A DNA stretch of 64,000 nt from Avena insularis (taxonomy: Eukaryota > Streptophyta > Magnoliopsida > Poales > Poaceae), in the NCBI GenBank assembly GCA_023614405.1, contig CM042694.1, forward strand, positions 94,719,285 through 94,783,284, read 5' to 3'. The position numbers and the translations under genes were made by a program. How positions within the stretch are numbered: position 1 is the stretch's first letter; every line of letters begins with the position of its first letter. This document shows, piece by piece, positions 13,377-25,419 of the stretch. The notes beneath the pieces were generated by a model. The model ran no database searches. It was not told the origin of the DNA and saw nothing but the letters and a program-made list of their open reading frames with translations.

Positions 13377-15256
13377 TGTAGGGGTTCGTAGCATGGAAAA
13401 CAAAAATGTTCTACCGCATACAAACAAACAAGCCAAGATCTATCTACTAGATTGCAGCAACGAGTCGATGGAATAACTCACCCTCGAAGATTCCAAAGTG
13501 TTTAACGAGAGCAGATTCTCGTGGGTGATGTAGTAGTACTCTTTCCGATCTCAAGATCGCGTAGACGATCCTTCCGGCGCCGCGTTCCAGCAGGCGCTCC
13601 ATGATCGGTCACATCGTTAACTGACGAAGACCTTCCTCTCCTTGTTCCAAAGAAAGTGGAGGTTGTAGCACTCTCCTCGTGATTCCGGACAACTGGCGTG
13701 GTACCTAAGTAGAGGAAATCCGCAGGCTTCGCCTTAAGCCGGTGCAGTATGGTGGAGCTTATGAGAGAGGCTATTAGTGGTCTAGTAATTAGACACACCA
13801 ATTAGAAGGCTCTAAACCAATTAGAAGGCTCTAAACCGAAATAGCTCTAAACCGGGTTTAGGTCTAGGGTTTAGTTTAGAGGATAGGAACTTGTGTGTGT
13901 AAGGAGGGAGCCCTGCCTCCTTATATAGGGAGGGCTGGCCGGCCAAGGGGAGGAGTTCCTCCCCAAGTCGGCCTTGGGAGGTGCGCCGGCCAAGGGGAGG
14001 AACCCTCCTCCAACTCGGCCTCCACCAATCCTCCTCTTTTCCCACTTCCCAAAATTGCCGTTTGACTTTCAAACCAAATTGCTTGACTTTTCAATTTAGG
14101 ATTTAAATAAACCCTTTATTTTGGACAGCAAGAACACCTAGTACATGATGCAATCATTCCAATATGTAATGACACATTTATGTACCCTTCCTCCGGAGTC
14201 TTGGGACATTCCAGACCTTCTAGAATGTTCCCGATGAAAACACGGAACCATTCCCCAACTCAAACGGAACTTTCCTTATATGAATCTTATTCTCGGACCA
14301 TTCGGATCACCTCGTGATATCCCGGATCCCATCCGACTCGAACAACATTCGGTCTCTTTCTCATAATACCATAACTACTCAAACAACGTCGAATCCTTAA
14401 GTGTGTCTCCCTACGGTTCGTGAATTATGCGGACATGATCGAGACACTTCTCCGAACAATAACCAATAGAGGAATCTGGAAATTCATATGGCTCCCACAT
14501 ATTTCTACGATTACTTTGCGATCGAATGAACCACTTACATACGATACCAATTTCCCTTTGTCTCACGATATGTTACTTATCCGAGGTTATGATCGTCGGT
14601 ATCTCCGCATACCTAGTTCTTCCTCACATCGATAAGTACTCTTTTCTCGCTCCGTGATATGTGATCCCTTGTGACCAAGTCACATGCTTGCAAGCTAATT
14701 GGATGACATTTCACCGAGAGGGCCCAGAGAATATCTATCCGTCATGTGGATGGACAAATCCCACTCTTGATCCATGTGTTTCAACCAATACTTTCCGAAC
14801 ACTCAATGCCACCTTTATAGCCACCCTGTTACGGTGTGGTGTTTGATGACATCAAAGCATCCATCCAGTAAAGGTGATATGCATGATCTCATGGTCGAAG
14901 GAATTAGGTTACTATGTATCAGAAAGCATATAGCAATTGAACTATTGAAATGACTTGATCTTTATGCTACGCTTGTCTATAGGAGTATGTCCACCATATC
15001 ATTCTCCTAACGATATGATCTTGTTGTTGATAACATCTCAATGTTCATGATAGGGAAACCACAATCATCAATCAACCAACAAGCTAGTGAAGTATAGAGG
15101 CTATACTAGGGACTTCAAATTAAGTTTACAAATCACACAAGTATTAATGGTTTCCTTGTTAATACTATTATAGCATGAATGTAAACATTTATCATAAACA
15201 CAAAGATATATAATAATAACTACATTTATTATTGCCTCTAGGGCATATCTCCAACA
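13377..15256 (-). repeat. 5' LTR of Copia element A
   Basis: Partner of the LTR at 6341-8235, with the same termini. It is followed on the plus strand by the ATAAC target duplication. Confidence 0.95.
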
Positions 15257-15261
15257 ATAAC

Positions 15262-16406
15262 ATGGTGTGAGCATGTGCCAAGTCAACCCAAATAGAGCAT
15301 CAAAGGAGAATACCACAATACTATGCTTTAATATGCTAAAACAACGCATGATTCTTCCAAGGCAGATTAAGCAATCTCAACTGTCTATAACATGTCATGC
15401 TACATCAAAGAATACTAAGCATAAAGCCAAAACAATATAAAGCATGGCATGACAAAGCATAGGCCACAGTAAAAAACAAACTCTCTTTACCACTTAAGCA
15501 TGAACTTTCCTACTCTTTTCCAATCCAAACCAAACTATTTGAAAAACCAATGTATGAAAGAGGGGGTCCGACCAATTTATTCAGCAAACTAAGAAAACCA
15601 AGCAAACAAAAAACAAAACGAAAACGAAAAAGAAGACGCTCCAAGAACAACACAACCGTGCATGAAACAATAAAAATGAAACGTTTGGAAGAAACCTGAG
15701 ATTTTTATTGATGAAGAAGGGGGTGCCTTGGGTATCCCCAAGATTTGACGCTTGTACTTCTTGGATATTTCTTGGGGTGACACGCGTGGCATCCCCAAGC
15801 TTGAGCTTTAGTCCATCCTTCATCTAATTACTCATTCCTTCCATACACCTGAAATTTTTCCTTCATACAAAACTTCACACAATCTTTATTAGCAACATTA
15901 GTGCACTCAAGATAATAAGTCTTTAGGTTCAGTTTCAACACCAATAAAACTTCCATTAAAACACAATCTACTGTAGCACTTCCCTCAAAAAGCTCAATTC
16001 CCCAAAGAGAACCCAAAAAGGAACCAACAAGAAACAAATGCAAATAATGGCAGAAATCTGTCAAAACAGACCAGCAGGTAAAGATGATTTTTTTCGAAGA
16101 CCTTATGTTGCTCAAATCAAAAAAGTGTTGAACTAACGAAAGTTAGATAACAACCTGGGGCAGATGCACAAAAATTCGCGCCTCAAAAGGACGTACATAG
16201 ATTTTACACAAATTTTTACGATGAAGCACAGAAATCTGTTTCGGGACAACAACTTTCCCAATCATTACTTCTCTCTCATTAGAGGTTACTCTTGGCACAA
16301 AAAGCAAATAAAAAGGATAAGGAGCGGTTATTACAGAGGTAATAACTTCCAAGACTCATCTAAAACTTTTGGGTTATCTCCCAATAAGTACTTTTCTTTA
16401 ACGCCT
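15262..16406 (-). other. Internal region of the non-autonomous Gypsy element (non-coding part)
   Basis: This continues the Gypsy interior upstream of the nested Copia. Two AAGCTTGGGGATNCC-like blocks (near 15733-15745 and 15785-15800, minus strand) resemble the polypurine tract. No ORF can be supported. The region includes several long AT-rich runs. Confidence 0.6.
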
Positions 16407-17146
16407 TTAAGTTAGGCATGATAGTTTGAGAAAATGCTCACATAGGAAATATGAATTGAAGTAAAAGAGAGCATCAAGAAGAAAATTCAAAACACATTTA
16501 AGTCTAACCCACTTCCTATGCATAGGAATCTTGTAAAGAAACAAGTCATGAAAGCACAAAGCAACAAACATAGGAAAGAAAAACAAGTGCAACTTCAAGA
16601 CTTTTAACATAAAGAGGGGAAACTTAATATTGTTGAGACACATAAAACCATGTTTCCCTCTCTCATAATAACTTTCAGTAGCATAAAAGAATTAATACTC
16701 CCCACATAAGCATAGTCATTCTTATTAATTATAGTGGGAGCAAACTCAACAAAATGGCTATCATTATTATTCTCATCACCATAATCATCAAATATAGGAG
16801 GCATATTGTAATCATAATTAAATTTCTCCTCAATAGTAGGTGGACTGAAAATATCATACTCATCATTGTAATCATCATATATTGGAGGTTTTGTATCATC
16901 ATAAGCAATAGAATAGCTATGTTCCAAAGCTGGGGAACTAAAAAGATCATTTTCATAAAAACTAGCTTCCCCAAGCTTAGGCTTTTCCATAGCATTAGCA
17001 ATAATGGTGTCCAAAGAATTCATACTAACAACATTGCTATTAGCATGCAAATAAAGTTCCATATGTTTTTTAATTTTCTCTTCAAACACTTCATGTCCTA
17101 ACTCAAGATAAATACTATAAAGCTCTCTATTTTTTTTGTTTTCCAT
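16407..17146 (-). pseudogene. ORF of the non-autonomous Gypsy element (MENKKN-type, unknown function)
   Basis: An ATG at 17146 opens about 180 codons (to 16604). Their first part is a charged helix (LGHEVFEEKIKKHMELYLHA). Then come short acidic, Tyr- and Asp-rich repeats (KPPIYDDYNDEYDIFSPP, MPPIFDDYGDENN). After a frameshift near 16625 the reading continues as a hydrophobic tail (MLKVLKLHLFFFPMFVALCF...) to 16407. I know this ORF type as a frequent hypothetical protein of grass Gypsy elements. It shows no gag, protease or polymerase motif. It may be a vestigial gag, but that is a guess. Confidence 0.6.
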
Positions 17147-17252
17147 TAAGCCTAACTAGTGAAAACAAGAAACAAAAAGACAAAATTGCAGAATCTAAAG
17201 GAAATAACTTCGAGCACTCACACCGGAGGATGTGAGTACCTTTTACCTTACC

Positions 17253-17270
17253 TCCCCGGCAACAACGCCA
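17253..17270 (-). other. Primer binding site (tRNA-Asp type) of the non-autonomous Gypsy element
   Basis: The minus strand reads TGGCGTTGTTGCCGGGGA ten bases inside the 5' LTR. The Athila-type tRNA-Asp site is TGGCGCCGTTGCCGGGGA, so two C-to-T changes separate them. The Gypsy at the right end has TGGCACCGTTGCCGGGGA. Confidence 0.8.
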
Positions 17271-17280
17271 GAAAAGAGCT

Positions 17281-18415
17281 TGATGTCTACGCACTTCTAT
17301 TCTTGTAGACAGTTGTTGGGCCTCCAAGTGCAGAGGTTTGTAGAACAACAACAAGTTTTCCCTTAAGTGGATCACCCAAGGTTTATCGAACTCAGGGAGG
17401 AAGTGATCAAAGGTATACCCTCTCAAGCAACCTTGCAATCAAGATACAAGAAGTCTCTTGTGTCCCCAACACACCCAATACACTTGTCAGATGTATAGGT
17501 GCACTAGTTCGGCAAAGAGATAGTGAAATACAAGTGGTATGGATAAAAGACAACGGTGCCAGAAAATAGCTTGATGGCGTGGAAGAGACTAAAGGCAAAC
17601 TGAAATAAAGATGGAAGCAAGCAAACATGTAACAGATCTAGTTGCGAACGGTGTTTCAATGTTTAGAAACAAGGCCTAGGGATCATACTTTTCACTAGTG
17701 AACACTCTCATATAAATATCTTTTTTCTTTACGATACTACTCTGAACTACTCTCCGGTTGGACACTCTAATCCATGGTAGGGCTATAACAACACACCTTA
17801 AAGTAAGCCTTTCCCATCTAGATAACCCCACACTGTCACCTTGAGCACTAGATGGTTCCAACAAACACCACAATTTTATAAAGACATCCAACTCCAAATA
17901 TAACTCATAACAAGTATTTGTAACCTCTAGCCTAAGTGCCACCATGGTGTGCATGCTGTCACTTTGACACACATGGGGAGAGCAGAGATCTATTAAAGCA
18001 CTTGAGTAGCAAGGTAGATCTATAGATTACAAGCTCATGATCTCAATAAGATCATGCATAGAGAGAGATGAACACATAGCTACCGGTAGAACCCTTAGCC
18101 TCGAGGAAGAATTACTCCCTCATCATCATGGGAATCAACAATGGTGATGGAGATGGTGGTGCAGATCGATGGAGATGGCTCCGGGGGCACTTCCCCGTCC
18201 TGGCAGGGTGCCGGAATAGAGATTTTCTGTCCCCCGAATCTCCCCTTCGGTGGCGGCGGTGCTATGGAACTTTTTGTGGCTGGAGGCTTGACTCTTTAGG
18301 GTTTTTGCATCGGGAGGCATCTTATAGGAGAAGAGGCAAGGTCGATGGAGGCCAGAGGGGCCCACACCACCTGGTGGCGCGGCCAGGGGTCACCCGTGCC
18401 ACCATATGGTGTGGC
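17281..18415 (-). repeat. 5' LTR of the Gypsy element, first part
   Basis: It matches 3316-4445 closely and stops at GTGGC, where Copia element B has inserted. The remaining 279 bp lie at 27292-27570. Confidence 0.93.
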
Positions 18416-20294
18416 TGTAGGGGTTCGTAGCATGGAAAACAAAAATTTTCTATCGCATACAAACAAACAAGCCAAGATCTATCTACTAGATTGTAGCAAC
18501 GAGTCGATGGAATAACTCACCCTCGAAGATTCCAAAGTGTTTAACGAGAGCAGATTCTCGTGGGTGATGTAGTCGTACTCTTTCCGATCTCAAGATCGCG
18601 TAGACGATCCTTCCATTGCGCCCTCAAGAGCTCCCTCGGTCCAGTCACATGCTCGATTTTCGAAGACCTTCCTCTCCTTGTTCCAAAAATGAAAATGAGG
18701 TTGTAGCACTTTCCTCGCGATTCCTAAGAAGACAACGGCAGTGGTACCTGGAGGTAGAGAAATCCTGCAGGCTTCGCCTTAAGCCGGTGCAGTATGGTGG
18801 AGCTTATGAGAGAGGCTATTAGTGGTCTAGTAATTAGACACACCAATTAGAAGGCTCTAAACCAATTAGAAGGCTCTAAACCGAAATAGCTCTAAACCGG
18901 GGTCTAGATCTAGGGTTTAGTTTAGAGGATAGGAAACTTGTGTGTAAGGAGGGAGCCCTGCCTCCTTATATAGGTGGGAGGGCTGGCCGGCCAAGGGAGG
19001 AGTTCCTCCCAACTCGGCCTTGGGAGGTGCGCCGCCAAGGGAGGAATTCCTCCAACTCGGCCTCCACCAATCCTCCTCTTTCCACTTCCAAAATTGCGTT
19101 TGACTTTCAAACTAGCCGTTTGACTTTTCAATTTAGGATTTAAATAAACCCTTTATTTTGGACAGCGAGAACACTTAGTACATGATGCAATCATTCCAAT
19201 ATGTAATGACACATTCATGTACCCTTCCCCCTTCCGGAGTGCCGGACATTCCGACCTTCTAGAATGTTCCCGATGAAAACACCTAACCATTCCCCAACTC
19301 CGAAACGGACTTTCCTTATATGAATCTTATTCTCCGGACCATTCCGGATCTCCTCGTGATATCCGGATCCCATCCGAGACTCCGAACAACATTCGGTCTC
19401 TTTCTCATAATACCATAACTACTCAAACAACGTTGAATCCTTAAGTGTGTCTCCCTACGGTTCGTGAATTATGCGGACATGATCGAGACACTTCTCCGAA
19501 CAATAACCAATAGAGGAATCTGGAAATTCATATGGCTCCCACATATTTCTACGATTACTTTAGATCGAATGAACCACTTACATATGATACCAATTTCCCT
19601 TTGTCTCACGATATGTTACTTATCCGAGGTTATGATCGCCGTGATCTCTGCATACCTAGTTCTTCCTCACATCGATAAGTACTCTTTTCGCTCCGTGATA
19701 TGTGATCCCTTGTGACCAAGTCACATGCTTGCAAGCTAATTGGATGACATTTCACCGAGAGGGCCCAGAATATCTATCCGTCATGTGGATGGACAAATCC
19801 CACTCTTGATCCATGTGTTTCAACCAATACTTTCCGAACACTCAACGCCACCTTTATAGCCACCCTGTTACGGTGTGGTGTTTGATGACATCAAAGCATC
19901 CATCCAAGAAAGGTGATATGCATGATCTCATGGTCAAGGAATTAGGTTACTATGTATCAGAAAGCATATAGCAATTGAACTATTGAAATGACTTGATCTT
20001 TATGCTACGCTTGTCTATAGGAGTATGTCCACCATATCATTCTTCTAACGATATGATCTTGTTGTTGATAACATCTCAATGTTCATGATAGGGAAACCAC
20101 AATCATCAATCAACCAACAAGCTAGTGAAGTATAGAGGCTATACTAGGGACTTCAAATTTAGTTTACAAATCACACAAGTATTAATGGTTTCCTTGTTAA
20201 TACTATTATAGCATGAATGTAAACATTTATCATAAACACAAAGATATATAATAATAACTACATTTATTATTGCCTCTAGGGCATATCTCCAACA
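18416..20294 (-). repeat. 3' LTR of Copia element B
   Basis: Its termini are TGTAGGGGTTCG and CATATCTCCAACA on the plus strand. It is followed by the minus-strand polypurine tract at 20295-20309. Confidence 0.95.
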
Positions 20295-20499
20295 GTCTCC
20301 CACTTGCACTAGAGTCATCTAATCTAGATTACATGGTAATATACCGAACACCCATGGCAGTTTGGTGTTGGTCATGTTTTGCCCTCGGGAGAGGTTTAGT
20401 CAACGGATCCATACATTCAGATCTGTGTGTACTTTGCAAATCTTTATATCCCCATCCTGGATATGTTCTCGAATAGCGTGGAAACGAGCTTGATATGCT

Positions 20500-23400
20500 T
20501 CACTTCTTGTGTGACCTTGGTTCTTGCGCATTGGCTATGGCGCCCATGTTATCACAGTAGATAGACATTGGGTCCAGCGCATTAGGAACCACACCCAGCT
20601 CTGTAATGAACTCTTTCATCCATATCGCTTCTTGTGAAGCCTCCAAAGCAGCCATGTATTCCGATTCAGTTGAAGATCTCGCCACAACGCTTTGCTTTGC
20701 ACTCCTCCAGCTAACTGCTGCACCATTCAAAATAAATACGTATCCAGATTGTGATTTAGAATCATCCGGATCGGTGTTCCAACTAGCATCGGTGTAACCA
20801 TTAACAACGAAATGTTCATCACCTCCATAAGAAAGAACCATACCCTTAGTTCTTCTCAAGTACTTAAGGATGTTTTTGATCACTGTCCAATGATCCACTC
20901 TGGATCACTTTGATATCTGCTAGTTAGACTAACAATATGCGATGTCGGGTCTAGTACATAGCATGGCATACATTAGAGATCCTATGGCTGAGGCATAGGA
21001 GTCTTACTCATCTTTTCTCTATCTTCCGCCGATGTCGGACTTTGAGTTTTACTCAAGGTCGATTAGCAACATGGGCAAGAACCCTTTCTTGCTATCTTCC
21101 ATTCCAAACCTCTTTAGAACTTTGTCCAAATATGTACTTTGTGACAATGATATTTGGCGTTTCGATCTATCTCTATAAATCTTTATGCCTAATATGTAAG
21201 CTGCTTCGCCAAGATCCTTCATTGAAAAAACTATTATTCAAATACTCTTTGACACTATTAAGAAGGTCTACATCATTCCCAATCAACAATATGTCATCCA
21301 CATACAGTATTAAGAATGCCACAGAGCTCCCACTCACTTTCTTGTAAATACAAGCTTCTCCATAAGTTTGTATAAAACCAAAACTTTTGATTACATTATC
21401 AAAACGTTGATTCCAACTGGATGCTTGCTTCAACCCATAGATGGACCGTTGAAGTTTGCATACCTTGTTAGCATCTTTAGGATCGACAAAACCTTTGGGT
21501 TGCATCATATACAACTCTTCATCAATGTCTCCATTGAGGAATGCTGTTTTGACATCCATCTGCCATATCTCATAATCATAATATGCAGATTGCTAACATA
21601 ATCCTCACAGACTTTTAGCTTCGCTACCGTGAGAAAGTCTCATCGTAGTCAACTCCTTGAATTTGTCGAAACCCTTTTGCGACAAGTCGAGCTTTATAGA
21701 TGATAACATTACCATCAAGATCTGCTTTCTTCTTGAAAATCCATTTGTTCTCGACAGCCTTCCGCCATCCCAGTAAGTCCACCAAAGTCCATACTTGGTT
21801 TTCGTACATGGATACAATCCCGGATTTCATGGCTTCTTGCCATTTATTGGAATCTGGGCTCATCATCGCTTCCTCATATGTCACAGGGTCATCAGTGTTG
21901 TCCACCAACATGACATTCATAACGGAATCATACCAACTGGAGTGGTACGAGTTCTCGTTGACCTCCGAGGCTCAGAGCAACTTCAACCAAGTTTCATGAT
22001 CACCATCATTAGCTTCCTCTCTTATTGGTGCAGCACCACAGAACTTCTTCCGGTCGCGCTACTCGCAATTTCGAGAGAAGGTTCGACAACCTCGTTGAGT
22101 TCTACTTTCCTTCCAGTCACTTCTTTCGAGAGAAATTCCTTCTCTAGAAAGGATCCATTCTTGCAACGAAGATTTTGCCTTCGGATCTATGATAGAAGGT
22201 ATACCCAATAGTTTCCTTGGGTATCCTATGAAGACGATTTTTCCGCTTTGGGTTCAAGCTTGTCCGGCTGTAACTTCTTTACATAGGCTTCAGATCCCCA
22301 AACTTTAAGGAACGACAATTTAGGTTTCTTCCCAAACCATAATTCATATGGTGTCGTTTCAACGGATTTAGACGGTGCCCTATTTAAAGTGAATGCAGCT
22401 GTTTCTAATGCATAACCCCAAAATGATAGTGGCAAATCTGTAAGTGACATCATAGAACGAACCATATCTAAGAGAGTTCAATTACGACGTTCAGACACAC
22501 CATTACTGTGGTGTTCGGCGGTGTCAATCTGAAAGTATTACACATTTCTTCAAATGCTCGCCAAACTCGTAACTTAGATATTCACCTCCACGATCGTAAC
22601 GTAGAAATTTAATCTTCTTGTTACGCTGATTCTCTACCTCACTTTGAAACTCCTTAAACTTCTCGAAAGTTTGGACTTATGTTTCATGAAATAGATATAC
22701 CCATATCTACTCAAGTCATCCGTGAAGGTAAGAACATAACGATAACCATCACATGATGCTACACTCATTGGACCACACACATCGGTATGAATGATTTCCT
22801 ATAAGTCTGTAGCTCGCTCCATTATACCAGAAAATGGAGTCTTAGTCATTTTACCCATCAGACATGCTTCGCATCTTTCAAGTGATTCAAAATCAAGTGA
22901 TTCAAGAAGTCCATCGAATGGAGTTTCTTCATACGCTTCACTCCAATGTGACCAAGACGACAATTACCACATATAGGTCGAGTTATCGCTGATTTCAATC
23001 GCTTAGCTTCAATGTTATTAATATGTGTATTTCTACTATCGAGATTCAACAAGAATAGACCATCTATCAAAGGTGCATGTGCGTAAAACATATTACTCAT
23101 ATAAATCGAACAACCATTATTCTCGGATTTAAACAAGTAACCGCCTCGCAATAAACAAGATCCCGATATAATGTTCATGCTTAACGCAGGCACCAAATAA
23201 CAATTATTTAAGTATAAAACTAATCTCGATGGTAGATGAAGAGGTAGCGTCCCGACCGCGATCACATCAACCTTTGATCCATTTCCACGCCAAGATCGTC
23301 ACCTCGCTCTTCACTAGCTTCCGCTTATTCGCAGCTCTGTTTGAGTTACAAATATGAGCAACCGAACCAAGATCAAATACCTGTGCACTACTACGAATAC

Positions 23401-24260
23401 TAGTGAGATACACATCAATAACATGTATATCGATATACCTTTCTTCTTGATGTTGCCGTTCTTCAAATCCGCCAAGTACTTTGGGCAATTCCGCTCAAAG
23501 GACCTTCTCCCTTGCGGTAAAAGCACTCGGTTTCAGGCTTAGGTCCAGCCTTGGTCTTCTTCGTCGTGGTAACTTTCTTACCACCCTTCTTGAAGTGTCC
23601 CTTTGCTTAGACTTGCCTTTCTTGAATTTGGTGGTCTTATTGACCATCAACACTTGGTGCTCTTTCTTGATCTCCACTTCGCAGATTTTAACATAGCAAA
23701 TAGTTCGCAACTCTTTGTTCATGTTCTGCATGTTGTAGTTCATCACAAAGTTCTTGTAACTTGGTGGTAGTGATTGAGGATGCGGTAAACCCCCAAAGTA
23801 TTAGGAATCACTATACCCAAACTTTGAAGTTTATTTGCGTCTGCACATCTTAAGCACATGCTCACCGACGGAGCTACCCTCTTCCATCTTGCGCTTAAAG
23901 AACTTTTGAAGCTTCATAACTTTCAATTGCCGCATGAGTCTCAAAAATTAATTTGAGATCCTCGACAATATCATATGGGTCGACTCTTCAAACCTTTTCT
24001 CAAGCTCGATTCTAAACCATACAAGATAGCACATCGAACTATGGAGTCTTGATTCTTCCGAGCGAGGTAAACATTCTTTACTTCATCGGTAGCATCACCG
24101 CAGGTGGGTCACCTAGCGGTGCATCCAAAGCACATAGGTCAAATTACCATGTGAGGACAATCCTCAAATTGCGGAACCAATCCGCCAAGTTGCTTCCATT
24201 GTTTTTCAACTTTTCTTTCTCTAACGCATTAAAATTGATGGTAGGCTGCCATTGATCTAC
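20500..24260 (-). pseudogene. Copia element B gag-pol polyprotein, multiply frameshifted
   Basis: It has the same domain order as element A. A gag start lies near 24260 (FRNLRIVL), with the zinc knuckle near 23500 and the protease region near 23400-23340. The pre-integrase and integrase follow (about 23000-22500, HIGVKRMKKLHS). An integrase end and linker come next (22226-22465, GYALETAAFTLNRAPSKS), then RT (21920-21173, with MDVKTAFLNGDID and YVDDILLIGND) and RNase H (20500-20898, with SSTESEYMAALEASQ). Here the integrase C-terminus is readable over 79 codons that are broken in A. Small indels break the frame at many points. Confidence 0.9.
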
Positions 24261-25419
24261 AACATATTTGCAATAGTTTAGACTAAGTTTATGACAAATT
24301 GAGTTCAAATTAATTAATGAAATTAAACTAGGTGAACTCCCACTCAAAACAACATCCTCACATTGTTTTAGTGATAACAGACCAAATCCACTACATCAAC
24401 ACCGATCATCACGAGAGTTGATATAGTTTTAATGGCGAACAATCATCATGTTCATCATATCTACTATATGATTCATGCTTTACCTTTCGGCGATCCGTGT
24501 TCTGAGGCCATGTCTGTACATGCTAGGCTCGTCAAGATCAAACCTTAGCTACCATAAGCAAATCTGGCTTGCTTACGTTGTATTCACCCGGAATCAAAGA
24601 CACCCGATCATCACGTGGTGCTTCAGCACAAGCTTTGGCAACGGTGCATACTAAGGGTGAACACTTTAGAACTTGAAATTTATGTGCATGAGGGATCATC
24701 TTATAATGCTACCGTCTACTAAGCAATACAAGATGCATAAAGGATTAACATCACATGCAATTCATAATATGTGATATGATATGGCCTTTCTTCTTTGTGC
24801 TTCCGATCTCCATCTTCAAGCACGAACATGATCTCCATCATCACGGCATAGCATCAAGGTCAATGACGCTTCTTCATGGTTGTCGCCCACCAGCTTCAAC
24901 TATTACAACTATTTTGAATAGACACGCAGGTCTTAACAGTAAATTAAATACAACCATATGGCTCTGCCCGGTTGCCAACTTACAATAAGGATCATTGCAT
25001 ACATCAAATATAATCACAATCATGGCCATATCACATCATCACACCTGCAAAACAAAGTTAGACGCCTCTACTTTCTTTGCATATTTTACGTGGTTTGGGG
25101 CTTTCCATAGGTGTTCTAACCTACGAACAAGAACCACAACATTGATACTAGCATTGTTGATTACCCGTTGTAAATTGGATCTTTACTATGCTAGGAGAAA
25201 CAGGCACCCATAAAGCCACTTATGCAAAACGAGTTGCATGTCAAGCGTGGAGCAAGTCTCATGAACGATGTCATGTAAGGTTAGCCGGCCGCTTCATCCC
25301 AACATACCGCAAGATGCAAAGTACACAAAAGCAATCTACAATAAAGCATCAACGCCCACAATGACCATTGTGTTCTACTCAGGCAACAGATCTACATATA
25401 GACACGGCTCGATACCATT
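24261..25419 (-). other. 5' leader of Copia element B, with primer binding site
   Basis: Untranslated leader. Near the LTR (about 25406-25419, minus strand) AAATGGTATCGAGCC matches the initiator-Met tRNA site TGGTATCAGAGC except for one missing A. It keeps the TGG that element A has lost. Confidence 0.75.

Larger units (their letters stand above)
6341..15256 (-). mobile_element. BARE/Angela-like Copia element A, full length, nested in the Gypsy interior
   Basis: It is flanked by the exact 5 bp duplication ATAAC (6336-6340 and 15257-15261). Its 3' LTR is 6341-8235 (1895 bp) and its 5' LTR 13377-15256 (1880 bp), with TGTTGGAGATATGCCC...CCCTACA termini on the minus strand. When the element is removed, the Gypsy interior reads across the join, and a block there (GACTTGGCACATGCTCA) matches the related Gypsy at the right end of the window. 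The coding region is full of frameshifts, so the element is not autonomous now. Confidence 0.95.
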
